From positions 1-64,000 of the forward strand of contig MU863880.1 of assembly GCA_033296885.1 (NCBI GenBank): DNA of 64,000 nucleotides, in the 5' to 3' direction. This stretch comes from Triangularia verruculosa. Taxonomy: Eukaryota; Ascomycota; Sordariomycetes; Sordariales; Podosporaceae. Numbering within the stretch: position 1 is the first letter of the stretch; the number at the start of each line of letters is the position of its first letter. This document shows positions 1-9,408 of this stretch, one piece after another. Below the pieces are notes generated by a model. It searched no databases and had not been told where the DNA came from. It saw only the letters and a list, made by a program, of their open reading frames with translations. The position numbers were made by a program, and so were the translations under genes.

Positions 1-94
<94 letters not shown>
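1..94. repeat. Homopolymer C tract at window start
   Basis: The first 94 bases are all C, then the sequence becomes ordinary mixed DNA. No TTAGGG/CCCTAA units are present, so it is not the usual fungal telomere. A pure tract of this length at the very edge suggests an assembly or dark-cycle sequencing artefact at a contig end. Confidence 0.9.
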
Positions 95-95
<1 letters not shown>

Positions 96-1053
96 TTTGT
101 TAAGCGTAGAGAGGAAACGTGGGACTTGGGATTATGGGTGTTTGGGGGATGGTTTATAGTTACTGTAACACACGTAGTGAAATAGTGGTACATAATACCT
201 AAATAAACCTTTTATATTTTCGATAATTATCCTAAAGTTCCTTAACTACTTCCAGCCGCTATAATATTCCCCACGTTACGTACCAATCCAATATATACTC
301 CACTCCGTATCTTACAGTTACGGAGATTGCAAAAGGGGGGGCTTAAGTCGGGGGGGTGGGGGGGTATGACTCTCTCTGTCTTAGGCGGTTGAGGAAAAAA
401 GTGATGGTGGCTCTGAGTGGGGGAGTAAAATGTGGAAGACGGGTTTGAGCTAGGGGAGGTACCGGATATGGCTACTCATGAAAGCACGTCGAGATATGGC
501 ATAACTGTCAGGTCATTGAGAGTTACCAATACCCACGACTTGAGAAGACGTTTGGGACATGTAGGGCCGTTGGGCTATGGGGGGGAAGTTACCAAGGCAT
601 GATTCCCCGTGGTCGCATTATTGTCATTGCTGCTGGGACCTCGCTGTGAGCTCATTCCTTAATTTGATGCCTTGATTTCTCTTCAAGGACCCTCACAGAC
701 GGGTCTATCAATCTTGATTATCAACTATACTACCCCCTAAACGCAGCCATGATCTGCTACCAACCTCCAGCCACCAGCTGAATCCCAGAAGTAATGGATG
801 ATATTTTTAATGTCATACTGCGATGAACCTCTCCAGTTCGGAAGTCTCGCCACAACCGCGAAATCTGGATTCTTGCGTGATGAAGTTTGTCCATACGCCA
901 GCTTCTTCCTTTTCCATGACTGGTGTGTAGCATCCGAGCATCAAGACGATCATCGCAATACGACATTAAAAATATCATCCACACTTCTAACACTCAGCCA
1001 TAACTTAATCCACACCCCCATCTCCTACCATCCCACCTTTCCCGTCCAACCTT
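95..1053. other. Non-coding stretch downstream of the aldo/keto reductase
   Basis: No gene is supported. The first 250 bases after the poly-C are AT-rich, followed by mixed sequence with short G runs. The only structured element is the inverted repeat at 796-980. The short reading frames here look like chance frames and two of them arise from the two arms of that repeat. Confidence 0.6.
796..980. repeat. Inverted repeat, 31-bp arms, about 123-base spacer
   Basis: Bases 796-826 and the reverse complement of 950-980 match at 29 of 31 positions; the two differences are transitions. Weaker similarity (an agaagt-type motif) continues outward on both sides. The structure could be a MITE-like remnant or a transcribed hairpin. 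No target-site duplication or transposase was found. Confidence 0.75.
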
Positions 1054-2163
1054 TCATCTCCCCTCAAACCCACTACCCCCAACAACCCCCCTAAACTCCT
1101 CCACCCACCTCCCCCACCTCTCCTCATTTTTCTCATTTTCCCCCCTCCACTCCCTCACCTTCCTCACCACCTCCAAATCCCCCCTCATATGTTCCCCGTT
1201 CGTCGTCCCATCCAACACCGTCACCCCCTCCCCCTCCATCAGCAACGCATACCACGCCTCCTCCAACCCCCCCAGCCCAACCCCATCTCTCACGTCCCTC
1301 ACAACCCTCTCGTTCCGCCACACATCCACATTCCCCGTCAGCGTCCAGAACCCCTGGTACCTGATATTCTTCTCGCAACAAAACCTCCGCGTGGCAATGT
1401 CCCAGTTATATTCCGCTGCCCGGATCCTATTTTGGATAATCCCAATCTTGCAGAGCGAAGGGTTTTCGTCTAGAAAAGACGAGAATAAAGACAGGAAGGA
1501 AGGCGGGCAGTTGGAGATGCCCAGGTGGTGAATCTGAGCGGGGACGAAGGTGGAAGAGAGGTGGGACCAGGCGAGGGTGTTTTCGGCTAGGGTTTGGAAG
1601 GGGCTGTGTAAGACTAAAGCGTCGAGGTAAGGGGGGGAGTGATCTGGGGTGGAGAGGTTTTGGAGGGATTGAGTGATGGAGGAGGTTAGTTGGGTTGGGA
1701 TGGGGGAGGTGGTGGAGTAGTGGGGGGAGGGGGAGTAAGGGGTGAATTTTGTTTGGATCTGGGAGTGGGAGTCAGTTGGGTTTCTGATAGTTATTTGCTG
1801 GGAGCGGGTGGTGGGGAAAAGTACCCAGAGATCTTTCCTGCTGACGATGCCTTCAGATATTGCCCTTCGGATCCCCTCGCCGACGAGGGCTTCGTCGTAG
1901 TGCTTCTTCATGGCGGCTGTGTCGATGGCGCGGAAGCCGGCTTTGATGGCTTCGTAGACGAGGTCGGCCGTGCGGTCTTTTTTCCAGGCTGTGCCGTAGA
2001 TGAGGGGGGGCATTTTGGAGAGGGAGGGGGGCGGTTCGGTGGTGGACATGGTGGTTAGGGTTCTGGAAGGATAATGGCGTTTCGGAGGTAATTGGTGATG
2101 GAGGCTGGATATGAAGACGGTAGCTGGTTTGACTCTTGGGAAAGAGTTTCTTATCGAAAGCAT
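1054..2163 (-). CDS. Aldo/keto reductase family protein
   Basis: An NAD(P)H-dependent oxidoreductase of the AKR fold, about 347 residues after splicing. Exons are 2163-1825 and 1758-1054. The 66-nt intron has no stop and keeps the frame; removing it joins the family motifs (GFRAIDTA, then IQTKF). The catalytic tetrad appears complete: Asp81 in IDTA, Tyr89, Lys117 in QTKF and His164 in LVLHSP. The first 38 residues are basic, Ser/Thr-rich and lack acidic residues, like a mitochondrial presequence; a second Met at residue 39 would give a cytosolic form of normal AKR length. The substrate cannot be inferred. It is transcribed divergently from the Gfo/Idh/MocA gene. Codons shift from C-ending at the 5' end to G-ending at the 3' end. 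Confidence 0.85.
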   Translation of the reverse strand: MLSIRNSFPRVKPATVFISSLHHQLPPKRHYPSRTLTTMSTTEPPPSLSKMPPLIYGTAWKKDRTADLVYEAIKAGFRAIDTAAMKKHYDEALVGEGIRRAISEGIVSRKDLWVLFPTTRSQQITIRNPTDSHSQIQTKFTPYSPSPHYSTTSPIPTQLTSSITQSLQNLSTPDHSPPYLDALVLHSPFQTLAENTLAWSHLSSTFVPAQIHHLGISNCPPSFLSLFSSFLDENPSLCKIGIIQNRIRAAEYNWDIATRRFCCEKNIRYQGFWTLTGNVDVWRNERVVRDVRDGVGLGGLEEAWYALLMEGEGVTVLDGTTNGEHMRGDLEVVRKVREWRGENEKNEERWGRWVEEFRGVVGGSGFEGR

Positions 2164-2639
2164 GTCCTAATTAATCAGAGGGGAACTTGAAAGAAAGGAC
2201 CTGATTGGTCAAAGCTCAGCTTGGAGGGGAAGCTCTTGTTTCCTGGAGCTACCTTAGGTACAATCATGCGCTACACTATCACTCACTCTATCTCTCGTCT
2301 CCTTGTGGTTCAATCATTGCAAAAATGTCTGTCAAAAGTGAACAATGACGTCGTCTTCGCCAATCCGGAGCCGGGAGCGTCCTGTCCGCCATGTCTGCTG
2401 GGGTCATCCTGGGCGCGAGAATTGGCGGAAGTCGATTGGCTAAAGTAGCTTGGGAGAGCTTTGTGTGTCTCGGCGATTTACCCGTCAACGCCGTCGCTGC
2501 CCCGCCACCAGGATGGGAGGGGCAGATGGCTGCTTGCTTTGCTTCAAAAGGATTTTAAACCAGCGTGATTTCTTTTTCTGCTGTCCTCTGTGTCTGTATT
2601 ATTCACTCTTCAAAGCGTCATTGACACCACTAACTCACC
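2164..2639. promoter_or_regulatory. Shared divergent promoter region (476 bases)
   Basis: This gap separates two oppositely transcribed oxidoreductase genes, so both promoters must lie here. No specific factor site could be assigned with confidence. Confidence 0.6.
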
Positions 2640-3922
2640 ATGTCGTCCCCGTATACTGTGAGGTGGGGTATCCTGGCCACCGGCTGGATTGCTGAGAGTG
2701 AGTTCTAGCCCCGCTTGACTTCAATGCTCGACTAATAAACATTCTCTAGCCTTCACCAAGGATCTCCTCACCAACCCAGCTTCCCGTGGCGTCCATGACG
2801 TCCGCCATGAGGTCGTTGCTGTGTCCTCGTCCAGCTCCAAGGACAGGGCTGCCGAGTTCATCAAGAAGGTCGATGCTCCCAGCTCGACCAAGGCTTACGG
2901 TTCTTACCATGAGTTGGTAGCTGACCCTGATGTTGATATCATCTATGTTGCGACACCTCACAGCCACCACTTTCAGAATGCCATGCTTGCCCTCGATGCT
3001 GGCAAGAATGTGCTCTGCGAGAAGTCCTTGACCGTGACCGCGGCCCAAACCCGCAAGCTCATCGAGACTGCTCGCTCCAAGAATCTCTTCTTTATGGAGG
3101 CTGTGTGGACTCGCTACTTCCCCCTGAGCATCAAGGTTAGAGAGCTGATCACATCCGGTGCCATTGGCAATGTATACCGCACCATCGGTCCGTCTTGCTC
3201 CCTCTTCATCGCTGGAAGTAACCATACTGACCCCCCATCTAGCCGACCTCTCAGTTGGCCGTGATGCTCCTGAGGGCAAGATCGACTTTGCCGATTCGAA
3301 CCGCATGGTCAACGCCGACCTTGCTGGCGGTGCTCTCTTGGATCTCGGCATCTACGCCTTGACCTGGGTCTTCCAGTCTCTTTACCACACTCAGCCTGAA
3401 ACAGAGAAAGAAGCGCCCACAGTCATTGCTGCCGTCAACAAGTACCACACAGGTGCTGACGAGACCACCAGCATGATCCTCCAGTTCCCAAAGCACAAGA
3501 GCCACGGCATCGCTCTGACGTCTCTCCGTGTCGCCTCCGAGCCCGACAGCAAAGACACGGCCGGAGCTTCCATCCGGATCCAGGGCGGTCTTGGTGAGAT
3601 TCAGGTCGTTGGGCCTGCCTACCGCCCACACCAGCTGAGAATCATCACCAAGGAGAGTGATGGTAAGGCTGAGGTCATTGACTTTCCCATTCCTAAGGAC
3701 GAGGCTCGTAACTGGGGCCACGGCATGTTCTGGGAGGCTGATGAGGCTGCCCGCTGCCTGCGTGATGGGCAGAAGGAGAGCAAGACTCTGCCATGGAGCG
3801 AGAGCATGGTGATCATGGAGGTCATGGACGAGACCTTGAGGCAGGGCGGGGTGACATACCCTGAGCTGATTTCGACCGATGTGTTTGACCCCCAAAGCCC
3901 TCTCAACACGGGTAAGAGGTAA
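2640..3922 (+). CDS. Gfo/Idh/MocA oxidoreductase (D-xylose / dihydrodiol dehydrogenase type)
   Basis: A cytosolic NADP-dependent dehydrogenase, 391 residues, matching the fungal NADP D-xylose dehydrogenase and mammalian dimeric dihydrodiol dehydrogenase group in length and motifs. Exons are 2640-2697, 2750-3187 and 3243-3922; intron 1 has GTGAGT and a CTAAT branch-like site. The Rossmann glycine motif GILATGWIA starts near residue 10. The cofactor and catalytic lysine sits in CEKSLT (Lys111), where many relatives have EKP, and the catalytic tyrosine is in the DLGIY motif of exon 3. The true start lies upstream of the longest single open frame: the small first exon supplies the nucleotide-binding loop. 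The exact sugar or diol substrate is an inference; the family assignment is secure. Confidence 0.9.
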
Positions 3923-5200
3923 TACCTAGGATAGCTGGTATGAGACACCAAGAAAAAGATTGGGGGTTAGGCTGGGTTCATGCCCAAAGCCCATACAGCC
4001 TTGCTGCTGGGCCGTGCTGAGAGACTCAACCCCACGGCGACGCGAGGCTATAGAGCCCAAAGATGACATATACAGATGGAAGGATGGGGAGGCGCGGGAT
4101 TTTGGGCTCGGAAAATATGGCCCGAGTGTGTCGCAGTTAGCCAATCGAATCTTTTACCAATTCACCCCTTGCCGTCTCTTTGATAGGTCTGGTTTCCGGG
4201 TTAGGGTATGTAGTATTGAGTACGTGTCAGGTACAACGAATGCTGGTCACCGCAAGTGCTGTTGCATCGTCATCGGCGATGCAGCAACTGGTTGATGATG
4301 CTGAACTGGTCTGACGAAGATGCAGATCTGAGACATGGGCCTAACGAAGACTCTCTTGGGAAAGGGGAGCTGATAACCGATAACGGCCCCACCAAGGTCA
4401 GGCCCCGTTCCTCCTCTCGGTGTTCCCAACCTTAACCCAACCACCAACCAAACAAGCATTCGTCCACACGACCACACCGTCCTAACCTGGAATACTCATA
4501 TGCGCAAAGCTGCATGGGCGACCGAGAAATTGACCCCTTCACCTCCTCGACACCTCCCAGGACAGGCTTAGCTGTGGCCACGACCATCCAAGGTGTGTCT
4601 CTCCATCTCTTCCCCACCGTTCACGTTCCTCAGCCCTGTGTAAACCTTGTACACCTCTGCTAGGTACGTGTACAACTCTCGTGCAGCTATACCCCTCCAG
4701 TTGGCAGCAAGTCCGCTGTGCTTACTGCATAATTGAGCGCGGACTGTCGGTCGGTCGCCAACGGCGTCTTTTTTTCGGCCCTGTTCGTCCCACTGCATCA
4801 AATGCCGCCACATCACGATCCCCTCACCAGGTCTCGCTACCTAGGTACCCTGCCCGCTGACCCCCGGAATAGGCGGTCAAGGATATTTGCTAGGCCAAGA
4901 GCCGCGACAAGAGTCAAAAAAAAAAGCTGTTCCATCTCACTGACACCCTCTCCGCTGTTGCTCATTAGCGCAGGTCAGGGGTGTAAGTGGACAGCAAGCA
5001 GGTGGTGTGCGTGTCACCGTGGGTGTGTACGGAATCCTCTGCGGCCTGACCTGACGGAGAGAAGCAGGACGTTTCTGAATATTCGGTCAGCGTGTCGCGC
5101 GAAGCCCAAGTTGGGCCGAAGACCAAGGGATTATCAAGTCTCACCTTGTTGTTGCCCGATTCAGCACTATTCAAAACTCATTCCGGTGTAACCCGAACCC
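3923..5200. other. Gene-free spacer
   Basis: It separates two genes on the same strand, so it should hold the 3' UTR of the dehydrogenase and the TRM9 promoter. No coding frame or RNA gene is supported. Confidence 0.6.
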
Positions 5201-6262
5201 ATGATGACTTCGACGACCCATACCCCCTCAGCCCTGCCGTCCGATTCAGCTGCCGATGACGTCGCCAAGCTGGCCGCCGCCGCTGCCGCTGCCCAAGCAG
5301 CAGAATCGGCAGAAGCAGAGGCCTACGAAAGGACCCATGTCCACGGTGTGTATGAAGCCATCGCCCCGCACTTCTCGGCGACACGCTACAAGCCCTGGCC
5401 TGCCGTGGCATCGTTTCTGCAGTCGCGGCCTCCGGGAGCGGTGGGTCTCGATGTTGGCTGTGGCAATGGCAAGTACCTGGGTCTGAACCCATCCGTGTAC
5501 ATGGTCGGTTCGGATCGTAGCGCTTCGCTTGTTGCGCTTGCCAGCAGCCGCGGGAGGCAGCTCCAGGAACAGCACGCCCAGGAGTCGAAGAAGAGGATCG
5601 CCCAAGGTGAGCTGGACCCAACAGCAGGAACAGGCGGGGAGTCGAGTGGAGCTGCTGTGGCCACGGAAGTCCTGGTAGCTGATGGACTTTCACTCCCCTT
5701 CCGAGAGCGAGCTGTCGATTTCGTCATTTGTATCGCGGTTATCCACCACATGTCGACAAGAACAAGGCGCCAGGAGGCGATCCGTCACCTCCTGCGATGT
5801 GTCAGGACCGCAGAGGCTGGGCAGCCCGGCGGTCAAATCTTGGTGTACGTATGGGCTCTCGAACAGGGCAGCAGCCGGCGCGGATGGGACGAAGGGGGTG
5901 AGCAAGATCTGCTAGTGCCCTGGGTGCTCAAGAGTCAGCAGAAACAGCCCAAGCAACCGAAACAACGCAAAGGACAGAAGGGCACTCAGGACCAAAATCC
6001 CAGTGGTGCTGCTGCCAGTAATAATAGCGGTGAGGCTCCACCGGCATCAGAGACTACTGCCGGTCCTGCTGCTGCGACCACCACGGAACCAGACCAGGGC
6101 CACACCGACCCCGTCTTCAAGCGCTACTATCACCTCTACCGCAAAGGTGAGCTGGAAGAGGACGTATTGGCTGCTGGAGGCGCAGTCATCACGAGCGGTT
6201 ACGAAAAAGACAACTGGTGGGTCGTGGCCGCCAATGAGCCTCTTGCGTCACAGTCAACATGA
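5201..6262 (+). CDS. TRM9: tRNA (carboxymethyluridine34-5-O)-methyltransferase
   Basis: It transfers a methyl group from S-adenosylmethionine to carboxymethyl-U34, the last step in forming mcm5U and mcm5s2U at the wobble base of certain tRNAs; yeast Trm9 works with Trm112. The 353-residue protein has no intron. The N-terminal HGVYEAIAPHF segment is typical of the Trm9/ALKBH8 family, SAM motif I (VGLDVGCGNGKY) lies at 81-92, and a later ADGLSLPF-VDFVICIAVIHH block forms motifs II-III. The C-terminus has KRYYHLYRKGELEE and GYEKDNWWVV, both diagnostic. A low-complexity insert rich in Gln, Lys, Pro and Ala (about 245-300) makes it longer than yeast Trm9. There are two tandem ATGs; the first is used here. 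Confidence 0.93.
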   Translation: MMTSTTHTPSALPSDSAADDVAKLAAAAAAAQAAESAEAEAYERTHVHGVYEAIAPHFSATRYKPWPAVASFLQSRPPGAVGLDVGCGNGKYLGLNPSVYMVGSDRSASLVALASSRGRQLQEQHAQESKKRIAQGELDPTAGTGGESSGAAVATEVLVADGLSLPFRERAVDFVICIAVIHHMSTRTRRQEAIRHLLRCVRTAEAGQPGGQILVYVWALEQGSSRRGWDEGGEQDLLVPWVLKSQQKQPKQPKQRKGQKGTQDQNPSGAAASNNSGEAPPASETTAGPAAATTTEPDQGHTDPVFKRYYHLYRKGELEEDVLAAGGAVITSGYEKDNWWVVAANEPLASQST

Positions 6263-7773
6263 GGCGAAAGCTGAAAGAAAATATATTAATGTTTGAACCA
6301 AACAAGACACCAAAACGGAGTCCGCGTCCGTTGGTTGGGTGGTCTATCACTTCGCTAGTGCGATCCTCCGTCTATTCTGTGTGGTGCCCTTTTTCTTTTT
6401 CAAGTGAAACGTCTGCGTTGATTTGCTCCCATTGACCGTTTGACGGTCCAGTCATGGCGATGACTCTTTCTTCCGTTTCGGATTAAGAGATGGTTTTCGC
6501 CTCTCGGGTTCGTATATCAGCTTTGTTGGGTTATGCTACAGATGATAGTCCCCCGCGATGGTGTCATCCTCCAGCTTTGTTGAGAGCCTTGCAATGGATG
6601 AGGAAATATGATTTGTCTATGCTCAGCTTCGTTGAGGGTTGGTATGACCGATGTCTCGGCGAATAGTGGAACGGGTGAGCCATTAGATATGTGTAGATGT
6701 CGGTTTTTGCTCGAGCTGGCTATGCTACATTTGGACACCGCTGCGTTGATGCATTCGATCGTTCGTCTGTTTTCTAGAAACACTGCAGAAATGTGTGCCA
6801 TCTTTTGCATCGTTGTGGTTCTGTCACACCGAAAATTGAAATCTCTCGAGCCCAGTAATTTGCTGAGGGGGATTAAGTCCGAAAAAAAGTGTGTTGGTTG
6901 AATGGCCGCTGTTGCCGCCCCCTTTTTTTTTTACCATTGAGAACCCCCTTTTGTCACACCCACCACCTTGAATAGGTACATACAACCCAAACTTTTTTGG
7001 TGTCCCAAAGAAATCTAACCCAATGATATCTTTGTTAGTCTCTCTCTCTCTCTCTCTCAAACGCCGTATTTTGGTTGTTGTTGTTGAGGTTAGTGTAGTT
7101 ACACAGTCCAAAAAAAAAAAAAAAAAGAAACTGTTTCAAAATGTGTGTAGAAGAATAGGTAAAAGAATACAAGAAAGCTATAATTACAAAAAAATTGCCC
7201 GCCCCTTTTTGTTTTTTTTGATAACAAACAGAAAAGTAAATAAAAAAAGGGTCATTAACGTGTATGTATGTAGCTGGGGTTACTAACAAAAAAGAGAAAA
7301 GAAATATGTGTGTGTGTGTGTGTGTGTGTCATTCCATGCCATAGTAGTAGTAGTCCGTTTTCCATTGCCCCCCCCCCCAATCCACGTTCCAATTCATCCA
7401 TCATCCATGCTGTTGTGTGGTCCGTCTCTTTCCTTCCTTCGTCTCAAACAGAAAAGGAAAATAATAATTTTACAGAATTGCCTCCCAGGTCGTTACTGGT
7501 TGTTGATTTTTTTCCCCTGTTCTCAAGGTGGTATTTTGCACAGTGTATGTCGTTGTTGTATGTTGTAGGCTATGCTGATATGTCTCGTGTATGTATGTTG
7601 CTGTTGTATGCCTGAGTGAGTAGAAAAAGGGAAAGTGCTGTTGTCGTAACGTGTTTGGTAGTTGGCGTTTGTTTGTGTCGGTGGTTTTCTACTGTCGTGA
7701 TTGATGATAGTCGGTATGGCGTGTTTTGGCCACCATAAATAGCCGTTGTTGGTTGTTCCCTCCCCCCCCCCCG
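6263..7773. other. Spacer rich in simple sequence
   Basis: No gene is supported. It holds the TRM9 and Myb 3' ends (convergent genes) and several microsatellites: a TC run at about 7039-7058, a poly-A run near 7110-7125, a TG run at about 7307-7329, and short poly-T, poly-C and poly-A tracts. Confidence 0.7.
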
Positions 7774-9408
7774 TTATGGCTCATACCTCGACCGCCTAGC
7801 CGGAATCGGTCCAAGTCCCATCGGCGGCGGCGGCGGCGGAGGAAGAGGAGGATAATCCCCATTCTCCGACCTCGGGTACATATGCCGTCTCCTGCTCGTC
7901 TCCCTGCCCACATCAGGACTAGCCCTCCGCTTCGACCCCGACGAAGACTCCACATGTGAATACCCATAACTCGAAGAACTATATCCCAACGGCGGAAGCA
8001 GCGGAACCGGACTGGCAGTCGCGCTGTGAATGGGACTCGCACTAGGAGCCCCCACCGAATACGCCGGAGTGCTGTACGGACTAATCCCCGTCGTCAGTTC
8101 CGCCACACTAGGCAGAACACCCCCGCGTCCCTGTCCCGGACCGAGACTTGTCGTTTGAATCGGAGCCAGTCCGCTGAACGGAGGCCCCGGTGGTGGTGGC
8201 GGTGGTGGATGCGGCGGTCCGTAGCCGTAATCGAGGGGCTCAGGTGCTCTCGGCGGGAGGCTCTCTCGTCGCACGGCTAGGGGCCGGCCGGTCGCCATCG
8301 GGGGTGGGATCAACGATGGAGGAGGTGGACCCCGTTGGTGGTGGTGGTATCGTGGAGACGGAATGGTGGGAAGGCTCCCTTGGGACTGCGAGTGCCCGTG
8401 TCCTCCTCCCCTTGTGGGGGAGATTCGGTGATGAAGATGATGGTGGCCGGCGTGGGAACCTTGCGAGTCGTTCGGATTCATGTTCAGCGTGAATGGAACC
8501 ACCCCTGCCCGCCTCGCCATCTCATTCTCACCTAGCTGCCAGTGCATCGCCTCGGCGGCGCGCCAGGGGACTTGCATCTCCTCTGCCACTTTTGCCCACA
8601 TTTCGGGTTTGAATCTGCCGGATTCATGTCAGTTTGAATTTCTGAATCGGCACAGCAAAACACATGCTGTTATTGGAAAGAAAGAAGGGGGGGGGGGGGG
8701 GGGTTGGTGTTACCTCTCGTATAGCCTTGCGAGCTTGTTCTTGCGCTCTTCGTCCCACTCGCTGCGTCTCTCCAGGTAGTTTTGGTAGTGAAGACGGCAG
8801 CTGATGGAGCTCCGTCCCGGGAGTCGTTTCGATATGTCGTCCCATTTCATCCCACTGCCTCTCAGCTCAATGATGAGAGCGTCCTCTTCAGGCGACCACT
8901 TGCTTTGTTTCTTCGCCGGCGACTCGGACGTGTGCGGCGGCATGCTGCGCTTGTTACTGCCAACACCAACCGGACGTGATGCTAAAGCTGGCGCCGAAGT
9001 GGAAGTCGTCTGAGAAGGTCCAGGTACCGTGGACGCTCCGAAGCCCCTGAATCCGGCGCCGCCGACGAAGCCAAATTGCGAAGACACTGCGCCTGGCGCT
9101 ACAGCAAAGGAGGCCAAGGGGGGAGGAGGAGGACCGATCGGGGGTGCTGTTGTCGTTGCTCTTGCCGGCGGGAACGTAGAAGCTGAAGTCGAAGGTGCCT
9201 GCTGGGTAGGCGTTGTGGTGGACTCATTTGAGTCGGAGCCTTTGATTAATGACGCGATATCCACGGTGACGGTGTCTCGCCTGGCTTTGCCTATAGGGGC
9301 AGCAAGTTCATAGATGGCCAGGGCTGAAAGTCGGGAAACGCGCTTTCCGCCTTCTTCAACGCCACTGACGGGAGCCCGGTAGCTGGTCTCGAGTTGCAGT
9401 GAAGTCAA
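7774..9408 (-). CDS. Myb/SANT-like DNA-binding protein
   Basis: A probable nuclear transcription regulator of 511 residues. Exons are 9408-8714 and 8614-7774; the donor GTAACA and acceptor CAG join a codon split after its second base, giving LARLYERFKPEMWAKV across the junction. Myb repeat 1 begins at Trp171 (KWSPEEDALIIELRGSGMKW, then LPGRS). A second Myb-like helix set lies around 218-262 (SEWDEERKNKL through WRAAEAMHWQL). The N-terminal 160 residues are Ser/Thr/Pro/Ala-rich and the C-terminus is Pro- and Gly-rich with poly-Pro near the end; both are probably disordered. A run of 17 G in the plus strand lies in the intron just after the donor. The first ATG of the frame is used; an upstream non-coding exon is possible given the long 5' spacer. 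Confidence 0.85.

Noticed and set aside
1..94. Telomere
   Set aside because: No TTAGGG/CCCTAA units; only C.
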